Notes under the pieces: generated by a model | Told to the model about the DNA's origin: nothing | Database searches by the model: none | Seen by the model: the letters and a program-made list of their open reading frames with translations, nothing else | Shown: in pieces, positions 39,314 to 52,019 of the stretch | How positions within the stretch are numbered: position 1 is the first letter of the stretch | How the letters are laid out: every line of letters starts with the position of its first letter | Assembly: GCF_001642475.1 (NCBI RefSeq) | Contig: NW_019173958.1 | Span: 266,985 to 330,984, forward strand | DNA from: Fonsecaea monophora | Taxonomy: Eukaryota > Ascomycota > Eurotiomycetes > Chaetothyriales > Herpotrichiellaceae | Reading direction: 5' to 3' | Length of the DNA: 64,000 bases | Translations under genes and position numbers: made by a program

Positions 39314-42095
39314 TTAGCTCCCTCGCTTTCCCCATCCACTGAAAAATCCTCCGGTGCTTGCCGTCGGTGCATGCGTAGATTTGGGAGTTTCTTTTGGCGG
39401 TTGACTTGCCGCCACAGCAGGCGTCGTTGGTGACTCGGTCGCACTGGCTCGCGTGGTAGGGGAGGATGTTGATCCACCCAAGATCTTGCGCAAGGCATCT
39501 AGCTTTCCTTTGGTCTCCTCCAACTCCTGTCGTGCCACCGCCTCAGCTGTCTTAGCATTCACCAACTCCAGCAGTAGTGTATCATTCGAGATGGGCTCGT
39601 GGTTTTCAGTGGCGAGGACGGCTTGGGCGTTGAGGCTGCTTGAACGCTTAGAGTAAGGCCCAACACTGCTTGATCGGGGCAATTCCGGTTTGCCCAATTT
39701 CAGCTCTCGCAGTCCAGATTTTGGGGGAGGCAACTTCAGGTCTGGGAATTCAGTGACAGGGGTGTAGAGGTCGGCAGGTGAGTCTGGCACCGAGTTATTG
39801 CGGGAGCGCAACTCGCTGACCGTCCTTTCTAAACGCTGCTTGTCACGATGCGCATCCTGAATCCGAGCTCGAGCATCTCGCAGCTGCTCTTTGAGAGTGT
39901 TTTGCTCTGCTTCTCGCTCGTCAAGTTGTCTCATGAGATCTCGACACCTCGTTACCTCGGCATCATGCTTCTCCTTCAACTCCGAAACTGCGTCGCGGAG
40001 CTGGTGTTTGGATTGCGACACAGATAGTCGCTTGGAGCCGTCCCGACACAGTTGACATTCAGCCTGAGCCATGAGAATGTCAAGTTCCATATCTTCGTCT
40101 GTGGCCTCCGAGTTGTCCACATCCACCAATTCTCTGATATCGGTCGTCTGCCGTTGTAGTCGCTCCAGCAATTTCCGGGCAATCTGCCGATCCTCTTCAC
40201 GTTCTTCTCGCTCTTTCTGAAGCTCTTGGGCAAGTTCCACATGCTGCCGTTGAACTTTGGAAAGTTCTGTAAGCAAATCTTCGATCTGGTTATGGAGATT
40301 GCGATTGCTCGAATCGGGAGTAGGTACGATTGCAGAATGGACGCTGGTGGCAGCGGATACGGTCGATTTCGGCGGCGTTTCTTCCGAGATATCTGTGGCA
40401 AGTGTACTGACGTCTGTGTTGGTTGTCTCAAGCGAGTTAAGGGTCGATGTCAGACTTTGTCCTGAGGACGATTTCCGAACCGACTTGTTATTTCCTGGGA
40501 TTGTAAGACTCAGATTCTGGGATCTAGATGGCGCGTGGGACGAGCCTGCCCAGAATCTACCCAGGAACGAGGACACGGCACCTTTCAATGAGGGTGCCGC
40601 CGTTAAGTTCTGCGAATGCCTGAAATTTGCCTCCAGTGAGTCAAGGGACTCTCGGCTCACCAACCCAGTCAATGACACAAAGTCCGATACCAGATCATCT
40701 GCATGCTGTGCATAAGTGTCCCAGAGACTTCTCGACAGCAAAAACTGCATCGCGTCCTCAAATTCGGTGGAGGCAAGTAGCTTCTTCTGGTTCCGTTGCA
40801 TCAGTGATAACGCAACCCTCATCAGCGTTTCTGTTGCTCCTTCGGACAATATCACATCGTAAATTCTGAGAAGCATAGGGAGTGGACAGGTGACGGCGAA
40901 AAATGACAGGAACCATTGTGACACATATAATGGTTCGACCTTTAACTCCTCAAGATGAGCCGCCAGTTGTGGTAAGTGTCGAATCAAAAGTTGCTGGAAC
41001 TGGTATATTCGAAGATGTAGTCCAGACAAATCGGGTAAATAACATGAACGCAGGTCATAATTTTCCATAAGCCTACATTGGTGTCAGCTTTCTCAATGAA
41101 AAAGGAGCGGTGTTCAGACCTAACAAGGATGCAAAAAGCTTCCGGTTCGCTCATGTGCATCAGGAGTGGCCCAACGACGAATCCAAGGCCCTGGCAATAG
41201 CCGATTTTGCTGTCGTAAAGTGAGAAAGCTTTCAAGACTTTGCCGAGCATTCTCTGGCCATCGCCGTCCTTCTCCCTAAACATGTCCACGTTGGGAAAGC
41301 TCCTGCCCACATCTTTTCCAATCAATCCGTCGTAAGGCGAAGGCTCATTGGAGAGTCTCTGATATTCTGAATGTAGAAATCCATCGTGAGCTTGAGCAAT
41401 ACTGGGCCAGACAACACCACGTAGCGGTGGTGGTACACCTCCTCGAATCTTGTTGGATGTCAGAGTGGGTAGTCGTTGGGCTGTTTGAGTATAATCTTGA
41501 ACCAATGCTGCCCAAAATTCCAATTCTGTCATGGGAGGAGCAGGAAGTAGCGAATACCTCAAAGATTGGCGCTGGGGACCATCAACCATTCGTTTGAGCT
41601 GCTGTACCGAAGGAGGGCGGGTGTTTTTGCGCGGGCGCGAAGGCGTTGTGATGCCGGCTTTAGGATTGGTGGCTAATGCTGCATTCTCCTTCTCCAAACG
41701 CGCCAGCAACAACGTCGTCGACTACCTCTTGTTAGCCGCAGTTATAGCCAGAGATATCGAGAGCTCACCTCATCCGTGGCTTCATCCCTCTGTTCCTGTT
41801 CCTCCGATTTTTCAAGACCCTCCCAGTTAACGGAATTTAGCGAAATTGAGCTTTCGGAAGTATGGGAAGAGGATCGACTGGTGCGAGATGAGGGCGGACC
41901 GCTGCGAGGCTGCGAGGCCTCTTGAGAGATGTCTGGTTCAGCGATGATGTCGAGATCGGGATCAAAGGGTATATCTGACAGTCGCACTGAGACCATTGAA
42001 CTGTGAGGTAGAGGTACATTCTCGGGTTCTATATCACTTCCATACTCGAGCATGGTCTCGGAAGGGACTGGCGGGATGGCTTCAACTTCGGCCAT
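39314..42095 (-). CDS. Gyp5/EVI5-type TBC RabGAP with coiled coil
   Basis: Three exons, 42095-41769, 41721-41120 and 41072-39314, 895 residues. Both introns are 47 nt. Joins are in phase and restore CILVRLMENYDLRSCYLPDL across the TBC domain. After an acidic/Ser-rich N terminus, the TBC domain (about 203-410) starts GGVPPPLRGVVWPSIA. It carries the arginine finger in LIGKDVGRSF (Arg249) and the glutamine finger in GYCQGLGF (Gln286). Downstream, a long coiled coil (about 520-700) is followed by a Ser/Thr-rich tail ending GGFFSGWGKRGS. This order (central TBC, C-terminal coiled coil) is that of yeast Gyp5/Gyl1 and animal EVI5/RabGAP1-like proteins. Gyp5 acts on Ypt1/Sec4-type Rabs in Golgi and exocytic traffic. 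The specific Rab here is inferred only. Confidence 0.88.
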
Positions 42096-43456
42096 GTTGG
42101 TTGTTCCTGGGAGCTTTAAGGCAGTCTGTCACCCTTATAGAAATAGCGATATACGAGGCGGGGGTGATAAGAGAGGCCCAGATTCCAAGGGCAAAAGAGT
42201 GAGCACTTGGAGTGGTTGATACTTGGGAAGCTGTGACGGCCCGCAGATATCACAACGAGAGACTGCTCGCCAGGTCTGCCAGCGACCGTGCGAGGGGAGT
42301 GCGATGCAAAGAAGCAAGGAATGGCTATCGTCAAGGACGATGAAGGGGAGGAGGAAAGCGAGCACAGTCCATAGGTACTTTAGGTCGGACATGTTTGAAG
42401 CAGTGGTGGGCCAGGGGGCTTCGAAACTATGGATTCGGCACTAGTCCGCCGTGCCCGCCAAATTGTCCACACCCAATGCTTGATTGCCCACCGTTCATGC
42501 AATTTCGGCTCTCTGCAGGCTCCCAGAGTACCGAGTCCCAAATCATGAGAAGGAAGGACGCCATATGATGTATATTGTCCCTGCATGGAACTCTGTACAG
42601 ATTGTGTATACTCAAATATTGTGGCCCTGCAGGAAGGGTGAGTTTTCAAGAGCGCGCCTTGGAGAAGAAACGCGTCAATGGCGTTGCGGGGAGGAGGAGG
42701 TGGTGGTGGTGGTGTTGATGGGTGGCCGTATTGGCGAAGCATTCTGACACACTTCTAAAGCCCCAAGTGCAGTAACGAGGAGCGAATGTCACGCGATGAG
42801 TTGCTGCCCCAGACGAAGAAAGGGCTACCTATGAATTACTGCAGTTAGTCGAAACTCGACCTGACAAAGATCAATACCTCATACTCGGAGTATTATCGTT
42901 ATTGAACTGGGGCGACACTGTAAAGTCCGCGGCACAGAACTATTGGACACTTAGTTGCAGACCCGCGGTTCAGACTTTCGAATATGGAGCAACAGTTTAA
43001 GGGGCTAACAATGGCTCCTTGCCACAGCACAGGCAATGTCACAAATTATCATCGATTGCGTTGCCACTGATTTGCAGACTCGCATGACGACGTGATAGAT
43101 TGTTGTCCCATGAAAACATTCAACTGGCTGTGAAGTGGCTGTGAAGAGCGAGACAATGCAGTACTTTCGTATTAGAGGTAGTTCAGGATAGGTATTTCCT
43201 ATATAGGCTTAGTTTTGACGCGAGCTCTTGGCGACTGTGGGGCTTCTCAACTCCCCTTCAAGGTTGGTTGTGTCGTTGTTTACAAGGTCAACAACTGCCC
43301 TGGCGTATCAGAAACCGCACTGCTGAGTCTTCCAGAACCGTCAAGATAAGAGAGATAGTAACATCTCTCTGCGCTGCATGTATTGACAGTCGCATTTTCC
43401 TCGACCCAACTGCTGGGCGTTCCTGATTCAGCTTTCTCTCCGACTACACCGGTGTG
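42096..43456. other. divergent intergenic region (TBC gene / TOP2)
   Basis: About 1.36 kb between divergent starts. A GACGCGAG (MCB-like, not perfect) occurs near 43218. The 100 bases before the TOP2 ATG are CT-rich. No gene recognised. Confidence 0.5.
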
Positions 43457-46400
43457 ATGGACTCCTCAATTTTTGACATTGATGATGGCTCAGACTTTGA
43501 ACCCGCTACTGTATGTTCCAGCGCGTTTTCCAAGAGTGGAACGCAGTTCTAACAAAGCTACTCAGAAAACCAAGACCAAACCCGTCAAGAAAGCCTCTGA
43601 GACCAAGCCTGCGACAAAGAAGGCAGCAGCTCCAAAAGCGAAACCTGGCCCGAAGCCAAAGACCACCGTTCCCAAGAAGCGCGCAAAGAAAGACTCGGAA
43701 GATGAGGCCTCAGATGATGAGGCCGGTAACCCCTTCAACGATGAGTCCCTGCTTGAAGACACTCCTCCACAGGCAAAGAAGGCAAAGCCGAACCCAAACC
43801 CGGTCAAAGGGAGCCACAAGAAACCTCTCGGTGATGTCGTCAATGAAGCTTTAGGCCTCGATGGAGCGAGCGACTCTCCACAGCCTCAAAAGAAGAAGAA
43901 GCGCGTCTCAGAGCAATACCAGAAACTCACGCAGTTGGAACACATCATCAAGCGTCCCGACACCTACATTGGCTCAGTCGAGCGCACAGAGAGACAAATG
44001 TGGGTTTACAATACAGAGCAAGACTGCATGGAGTTTCGCGAGATATCTTTCGTTCCCGGTATCTTCAAGATCTTCGACGAGATCTTGGTCAATGCTGCGG
44101 ACAACAAGCAAAATGACAAGAAGATGGATGAGATCCGTGTGACAGTCGACCGTGAAAAGGGGGAGGTCAGCGTGTGGAACAATGGCCGTGGTATACCTAT
44201 CGAGATTCATTCGAAAGAAAAAATCTACATTCCAGAGATGATTTTCGGCCATCTTTTGACCGGCTCAAATTACGACGACAACGAACAAAAGATCACTGGT
44301 GGCAGAAATGGCTACGGTGCTAAACTTGCCAATATCTTCAGCACGGAATTCACAATAGAGACCTCCGACTCCAAGCAGAAGAAGAAATACAAACAGACTT
44401 GGACAAAGAATATGTCCGAGATGGGGAAGGCCAAGATTACTGATTCTAAAGGGGAAGACTATACCAAAGTGACATTTTACCCCGACTTTGCGAAATTCGG
44501 CATGACGGCCATGGATGACGATCTCGAAGCGCTTTTCAAACGTCGAGTTTATGATCTTGCTGGCACCTGCAAGGGGGTCAAAGTCAAGCTTAACGGCACC
44601 ATGATTCCTATCAGAAACTTCAAGAAATATATTGAAATGTATACCAAAGCCATCAAGAAGGAGCGAGGCGAGGAGGCCGCAAATGACAACTCTGAAATCA
44701 TCACAGAGTCTCCCGATCCTCGTTGGGAAATTGGCTTTGCCGTGTCTGATGGCTCGTTCCAACAGGTGTCATTCGTCAACTCCATCGCCACTACCTCAGG
44801 TGGTACACACGTCAATTATGTTGCTGACCAGATCGTCAACCGTCTCATGGACGTTGTCAAGAAAAGAAACAAGGGCGGTGCCCAAATGAAGCCGAACCAG
44901 ATTCGCAACCATATCTTCGTTTTTGTCAACGCCCTTATTGTCAATCCAGCTTTCACTTCGCAGACCAAAGAGCAACTGACCACAAAAGCCAGTCAGTTTG
45001 GAAGCAAATGTCAGATTTCCGACGAATTTATGAAGAAGGTTGCAAAAACCGAAGTCGTCAGCAACATTCTTCACTTTGCACAGCAAAAAGCCGACCAGAT
45101 CCTCAAGAAATCCGACGGGAGCAAACGAAGCCGCATGAACAACCCGAAATTAACCGACGCAAATAAGGCTGGCACGAGAGAAGGGCACAAATGTACTTTG
45201 ATTTTGACCGAAGGTGATTCGGCAAAAAGTCTTGCGATGGCAGGACGTTCCGTGGTCGGTCCTGACCTATTTGGTGTGTTCCCGCTACGAGGCAAGCTTC
45301 TCAACGTCCGAGATGCTTCTATTGACCAGATCTCCAAAAATGCTGAGATTCAAAACATCAAGAACTTCCTGGGTCTGCAGCACAAGAAGGTATACACCGA
45401 CACCAATGGTCTCCGATACGGACATCTCATGATCATGACGGATCAAGATCATGATGGAAGTCATATCAAAGGGTTGTTGATAAACTTCTTGCAAGTTCAA
45501 TTCCCTAGCCTGCTCAAGATCCCCCAATTTTTGGTCGAGTTCATTACGCCCATTGTCAAGGTGTGGAAGGGCGACCCAAAGAATCCGACCCAATCTCGCT
45601 CTTTCTACACCATGCCAGAGTACGAGGCATGGAAAGAAGCTCATAAGCACGAACGTGGATGGGAGAACAAATACTACAAAGGGTTGGGAACAAGCACGGC
45701 AGAGGATGCTCAGCAATACTTCAATGATATCGACAAGCATCACAAAGAGTTCGACGTCATGAAGGATGACGAAGCTGCTTTGATCGAACTTGCTTTTTCC
45801 AAGAAGAAGGCGGACGAGCGAAAGGAGTGGCTGCGGCAATTCAAGCCAGGGACGTTTCTGGACCACACAACCAAAAACATTTCTTACACCGATTTTGTCA
45901 ACAAAGAGCTAATCCTGTTCAGTATGGCCGACAACATCCGATCCATCCCCTCAGTGGTGGATGGTCTGAAGCCCGGTCAGCGAAAAGTCATGTATGCCTG
46001 CTTCAAGCGCAATTTAAAGAAGGATATGAAGGTTGCTGAGCTGGCGGGTATGGTTGGTGGTTTGACGGCGTATCACCACGGTGAAACATCTCTCCAGCAG
46101 ACGATTGTTGGATTGGCGCAAAACTTTGTCGGATCGAACAATGTCAACTTATTGGAACCTTCGGGCCAATTTGGTACCCGAAACCAGGGCGGTAGCGATT
46201 CTGCAAGCGCCCGTTATATTTTCACCCGGTTATCGCCCTTTGCAAGGAAACTATTCCACCAAGCCGACGAACCCCTGCTCTCCTACAACCTTGATGATGA
46301 CAGGAAGATTGAACCTGAGGTATACGTCCCGATTGTCCCCATGGTCCTTGTCAACGGTGCCGATGGCATCGGCACGGGCTGGAGCTCTTCCATTCCCAAC

Positions 46401-48536
46401 TACAATCCAGAAGACATTGTGGAAAACCTGAAACGAAGAATGGCCGGTGAAGAGTGGAAGCCTATGCAACCCTGGTTCCGCGGATTCAAGGGTGAGGTCA
46501 AGGCTACTGGGCCTGATAGATATCAATTCAGTGGTATCATCCGCCAATCTGGTGACACTGAAGTTGAGATAACAGAATTGCCTATCCGCACATGGACGCA
46601 AGATTTCAAAGACCGCTTGGAAGAGATCCTCAAAGCAGAGAAGACCCCATCGTTCATTAAGGACTACAAGGATTACAATACCCATGACACGGTACATTTC
46701 ATCATCCAATTGGACGAAAAGCACATGAAGTCGGCCCTTGAGGAAGGCCTTGTGGAAAAGTTCAAACTCACAAGGTCAGTGGCAACGTCAAATCTTGTGG
46801 CGTTTGATCCAGAAGGCCGTATCACAAAATATGCGAATGTCGAAGCCATCATGGACGAATTCTACAGCTATCGTCTGCAATTGTATGCCAAGCGCAAGGA
46901 GTGGCTTTTGCAAGAAATGCAAAAGGACCTCAGACGGCTCACGAATCAAGCTCGGTTTATTCAGATGATAATTGATGGGAAACTGAGTATCTCCAAGAAG
47001 AAAAAGGCTGTGCTCATTGCAGAACTTCAAAAGCTTGGCTTTGATGCGTTCCCAAAGACGCAAGATGCAGCTAAACAAGGTGAGACCGAGCCCGTTGTCG
47101 ATGAGGATGATATCGAAGAAGATTCGGTTGACGCCAGCGCCTACGACTATCTTCTCGGCATGGCTCTGTGGTCACTGACACAGGAGCGAGTTGAGAGACT
47201 TCAACGACAGATCGGGGACAAAGAGGAGGAAATCGATGTTCTCATGAAGAAATCGAAAGAGGATCTCTGGAAACATGACCTTGACGAATTCATTGCGGAA
47301 TGGAGGTTCCAGCTGGAGGACGAGCACAACCGCAAGCGCAACATCCGTAAGGGCCGTCGAGTCTCGAAGAAGTTTGCTACAGCAGCAACGACAAAGCCTA
47401 CCATCAAGAAGCGAAAAGGACTCGGAGATGCGTGGGACGACGACTCTGATTTCCAGGAGTCTGCTCCCAAGGCAAAGAAGAGTGCGCCTGCTCCGAAGCC
47501 AGTTCAGGTTGCAAAACAGCGCTCCATTACAGCGTATGCTGCGCCGAAGACCAATGCCTTGAAGAATGCTTTGGAGAAGCGAGCCATGTATACTGATGGT
47601 GCCAGTGACCCTATTGAGGAGCCAGAGGACGGCGTTGCAAAGTCTGGCGATGATGACTTTGCCAACGGTGTCAAGGACGAGTCTGACCATGAGAACCCTA
47701 TTCCCAAAGCTGCACCCCGGCAAGCACGTGCGGTCACCAAAAAGCCGACAAACTATGCATTGTTGAGTGACTCTGAGAGTGACAATGGAGATGACCTGCT
47801 CGCTGATCTTGGCGACATGGTGAAAGGTCTACCAAGCAATCTCAGCACCGATAGCGGTGCTGAAGCGCGTGCCCTTTTCTCCAATTCTGTTTCTCGTCCA
47901 GGCAGCAGTCATGGTTATAAGCCGGCTCTTAAGCCAGCTGCAAAAGCCTCGATGGACCTTTCAGATGATGAGACCGACTACAAGATGCTTGCTCCCCAGC
48001 AGTCACCGAGAAGATCAATCATTGTGACAAATAAGGATGACACCAATTTTGTCCAGGATTCCGACGAAGATGAAGCTTCAACGAAGCTCACGAAGAAGCC
48101 TGTAACCAAGAAGACAAAGAAGATTGTCAGCGACGATAGCGAGAGCGATGTCGCCCCGCCTAAAGCAAATAAGAAGGGCCCTGCCAAAAAAGCAGTGAAG
48201 GATGAGCCAGCGAAAACAAAGAAGGCGGCGCCGAAGAAACCGGCGGCGACAAAGAAGGTGGAACAATCTCCAGTCGCCAAGGCTTATGCTAAAAGACTTG
48301 CAAAGAAGAAAGTGGTGGATTCGGATGACGACATGGATGCTCTGGCAGATGATATTCTGAAGTCACCTTCAGCCTCCGAGTCGGACGAACCGGTTGCAAA
48401 GAAACCGGCGGCGAGGCCGGCCAGGCGAGCGGTGACTGTGAAGAAGCCGAGCGTCTACACTTTCGATGACGATGAGGACGATGAGGATACAGGTTTCCAT
48501 GACGATGGTTCCTCGGCGGCATTTTCGGACGAATGA
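43457..48536 (+). CDS. TOP2: DNA topoisomerase II
   Basis: Two exons, 43457-43510 and 43566-48536, 1674 residues. The short first exon encodes MDSSIFDIDDGSDFEPAT. The 55-nt intron has GTATGT, a CTAAC branch and ACTCAG. A basic N-terminal extension precedes the GHKL ATPase (QLEHIIKRPDTYIGSVER, GRGIPIEIH, GGRNGYGAKLANIFS). The TOPRIM domain has LTEGDSAKS (about 567) and MTDQDHDGSH. The cleavage domain has GQFGTRNQGGSDSASARYIF with the catalytic Tyr near 901. The C-terminal 450 residues are alternating acidic and Lys/Ala-rich tracts with many Ser sites, typical of the regulatory tail. It passes one duplex through another and decatenates sister chromatids in the nucleus. The only intron is near the start, so the ATG choice depends on it. 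Confidence 0.97.
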
Positions 48537-49438
48537 TTATGCGACAAGGGCGACGGTTGGATGGATGAAGCACTGAGACAGTTGAGTGGGACATGGTTGG
48601 ATGAGACATGAGATGGATGTGCATATGGACATCGTTTTGGAGTTCCGTGTTGGCTGCAATCGCATGGAGCTGCGGTTAGCACAAGATATCGTCCCGTGGG
48701 GATGCCGTTTTTTCTTTGACGACTCGACGTTGGCAAACTTCTGGGTCTTTCAAGATGACAATGCGTAATGGTCCCAATGGTTTCGGCGGGCTCATTGTTT
48801 TTGTAGTTTCAGCTGAGTTGGGCGCTATAATTGTCTCCAGTAGAATAAGACGAGCGAGGCCGAGGAAAGGAGCAGCAACAGGAATAAGGTAAACCGAACT
48901 GGAAGTTCCCGGAGTTTTATTATGTACGGACTCGACATCTTTTAGTCCTCTACTTCGCTGGGATAACTACATTAATCCTTCATCCTGGTAGATGTGCAAT
49001 GCGTAAAGTGGGTTGAGTGGAGCTGCTGCTTGAGGTCATCTCTACAGAAAATCCGCACAAGGCTGACAAGGCTGACAAGGCTGACAAGGCTGAACAAAAA
49101 AAACCCCGAACTACTGATAGAAAAATTAGACGGAACCATAGTGCAAGGGTGTCGTGCACAGCTAGTATACGATAGTGCACGACAGCACCTCGGTATTGGT
49201 GTTTTGCGTGCTTTTATCTAGTGTCTGGGCCTCAGGGAGGCAGGGCGGCCAGGGATTTCAATTTAATTAATATTAACCTCGAGCTTTCCCTAAACTTGGC
49301 AATGCTTGGCAACTATAATATGAAGACAACAAAACAAAGACTCTATTTACCCGCATTGCTGTATAGTACATGTCTTTACCGATCGAATGGGATGTTGTCT
49401 CTTCTTACCTCGAAATGCATCACCCGTAAAGCGACTAA
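48537..49438. other. intergenic region after TOP2
   Basis: About 0.9 kb leading into the kinase pseudogene. It contains a 9-bp tandem repeat (listed) and an AT-rich patch at about 49258-49330. Confidence 0.5.
49057..49092 (+). repeat. 9-bp tandem repeat, four copies
   Basis: Unit ACAAGGCTG repeated four times head to tail without mismatch. Confidence 0.9.
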
Positions 49439-50397
49439 GATACTAGTCCTAGAATATCTCTAGATCTTGACAAACTCGTGTTCCTCGCTGCTGGCAAATC
49501 AGGAATTGTTCACGGAATTGACGAGGAAAGAGTTCTGGAAGAATACTATGGCAAGGAGAATGACGCTGATGTTGAGCGTCGGACGTTTGCCCGCCTCGGC
49601 TCACATCCAAATATTGTGAGATGTCTAGGCGCCACAGAGGAGGATTCCATAGTCCCCGAACGCGGGCAGCCCCTTCGGACATTGTATCAACAGACGAATG
49701 CAGATCAAATTCCATTGTGCAGAAGAGTTCGCTGGTCAATGGACGCTGCAGAAGGAACGCGATATATGCGTCAGAATGGGATAGTTCATGCTGACCTTGG
49801 TTGTAACAACATGATCTTAGTCAGAGATTGTTTAAAAATCATCGATTTCAAAGGTTGCAGCATTTACGGCGAAGAAACTACATCGTGTTATGAGTGATTC
49901 AGTTACCGACGATCAATATCGCCAATCAGTCAGAAGACCGACATTTTCGCGTACGGCTGCTTGTTGTACGAAATCACGACAAGCAAAAAACCCCGTACCA
50001 TGAACTTGAAACACTGGACGATCGAAGACGCCTGGTCGAACAACAATATATGAATGGCCAATTCCCAGAAGTCGATCATCTGCCGTTTGGCGCGATAATG
50101 CAGGGTTGCTGGTGTGGAAATTTCTCTTCCATGCCTGAGGTGCTTCAGGCACTCGAAGCGGCCAGCTCAGTATTTGATGGCCAAGCCGATGACAAGTGGG
50201 AACCCCTTGGACGACTGGGCTCGCTAGTAAAACCTCTCCGTGTCTACTTGAGAAGAATCTGGTCATACTGGCGATCAAGGATCTTGGACATCTTGTTCGA
50301 GCTATTGGAAATAAAAGTGTCACATACACTCTTGCGGGGGCCTAGTGTATGGGTTCAACCCGAGAGCAAGATAAAGGGGTCTGGACACGGACCCTGA
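49439..50397 (+). pseudogene. decayed fungal-type protein kinase
   Basis: The conserved core of a fungal expanded kinase family is readable but broken. The block LDLDKLVFLAAGKSGIV begins without an ATG. The ATP-binding region reads RVLEEYYG where family members carry a lysine (K to E). GSHPNIVRCLGATEE, the catalytic loop HADLGCNN and the DFxG-type IDFKGCSI follow. After SCYE an in-frame TGA (49895-49897) replaces what is normally a Trp codon. Homology continues in the same frame (KTDIFAYGCLLYEI), then shifts at a six-A run (49985-49990) into another frame (TPYHELETLDDRRRLVE, GCWCGNFSSMPEVLQALE). Missing start, lost Lys, stop and frameshift together make it a pseudogene. Nothing suggests an intron could remove the defects. 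Confidence 0.82.
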
Positions 50398-52019
50398 AGT
50401 GGCAGAAGGGGTCTTGCGAAAGGAAAGAAATCGAGCAGGGAACTCGAAACGGCGACCTGTTCTGCAAGACCGGAAGACTGAGGACATCAACAGCAGATTG
50501 GTCGCTGCCACAGATAAGCGGTGCAGCCAAGGCAACTCTCTCGACAATGCCCAGTGGCCTCTTCGACCACACTCAATCGCACAGTACTACCCGGTATCAA
50601 TGATGAGCACGCGGGAGAGATTCAGATGTCGTCAGGGACAGAGAGGGGTCCACGCCGCAGATATTCTTAGTGGGGGAACTCTTGCTCAAAGAGGCGTACC
50701 CAGCAAGTACTTTAAGAGCCTCGAGAGTCAGGTTGCCTCATGGTTGTCTTTACATTTGCCAGGGGTGGGCAGATAGGTATGTCGAAACAGATTGATCCCT
50801 AGCTGCGCCTCAGCGCCACGAATGCAAAGTCGGCGAACGAGGTACCATCCATGACAGGAATACGCACAGCAGGGGAGTATGATAGCATAGGAGTGCGGAG
50901 AAGAGGCGTATTAGGAAAGCAAGAGAAAGAAATTGAGAGGCGTGGAAGTGAAGTCCGGATCGACCAAGGAAACCTCCCGATTCCCAGTTTGGGATCCTTT
51001 CGGCTACAAGAGGACTAGCAACTGTCCGAAGGCTTTGTACCCCTTCATGGCCGCGACCTGGTGACTGCATCCCTAGGGCGATGGGCTCTGTATCATCCGT
51101 GCATCTCCTGACGCAAGAATTTCTTTGTCTGTTCTATGACCATCGCAAGGCTGACCAACCAGTGGGTCGACTGTGCCACCCGTCAATGCAAGGTACCGGC
51201 GGCGGAGAAGGGAGCAAGGTCAACGTCTGGATGGCCAGACCAGCGACTTTCTTGATGGCTGTTAATTCCTCGGATGGAAGTTTCTGATTTGGCCGACAAT
51301 TCACAGCTGTGTTTGCGATCCAGGCTTACTCTCAATCGAACAACGTGGCTCGAGGCATCTGGAGAATGGTCTGCAGGCATTGCGAACCCGGCCTCGCCCC
51401 TCTGGAAAGAGTCTCCTACCTCAACTAATGTCTGTCTTTATCTCAATGCCAACAATTGTCGATCTACGCTTTCAGCCATTTACCGTAATATGCTAGGAGC
51501 TCGGCTTGCAGTTGACCTAGCCGTGCGGGCACGCGCAACATCGATGAACTGAGCTTCAGAGTTCTGGTCTTTCAGGGGACTTGAGCCTCGCCTCTGCGCC
51601 ATTCCGAACCCTCAAGGACGAACTCCTACACCGCTCATCTGGCGTGCCAGCCAAATTCACTACCGTGGGTACTTTGATTCGTCAAGAAGGACGATCATGG
51701 GGAGACCGCCTCGTCTACCACATGGCCTAGACTGGCTGCCTGCCTCAGTCATTGCATGTGTCCAAGGACATGCTCACCCGCTTCTTTTCTTTGTATCTCA
51801 AAGTGGAACTGAAACGGGATACAACCATGACAAGGCGATTTGTGCGGGTTATAAGATTCCAAGCTTTGTTGTGGCGTCTTTTCCAGGCTGTTGTTTGCCA
51901 TTTGCTGTACCATCAAGCAGAATCTTTGTGCCAGCAGATATATCAAACCATCCTTGCAAGTATCGATTTTTCCACCACCTCGTATCTCTTTTACATTCAC
52001 GGTGAATACTTTTCTCGGC
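50398..52019. other. intergenic region upstream of APSES gene
   Basis: About 1.6 kb with no convincing gene. Long upstream regions are common for developmental regulators, and part of it may be 5' UTR or kinase-related debris. Confidence 0.45.

Noticed and set aside
49057..49092. Tandem repeat as a regulatory array or minisatellite
   Set aside because: Only four 9-bp copies, so reported as a simple repeat without function.
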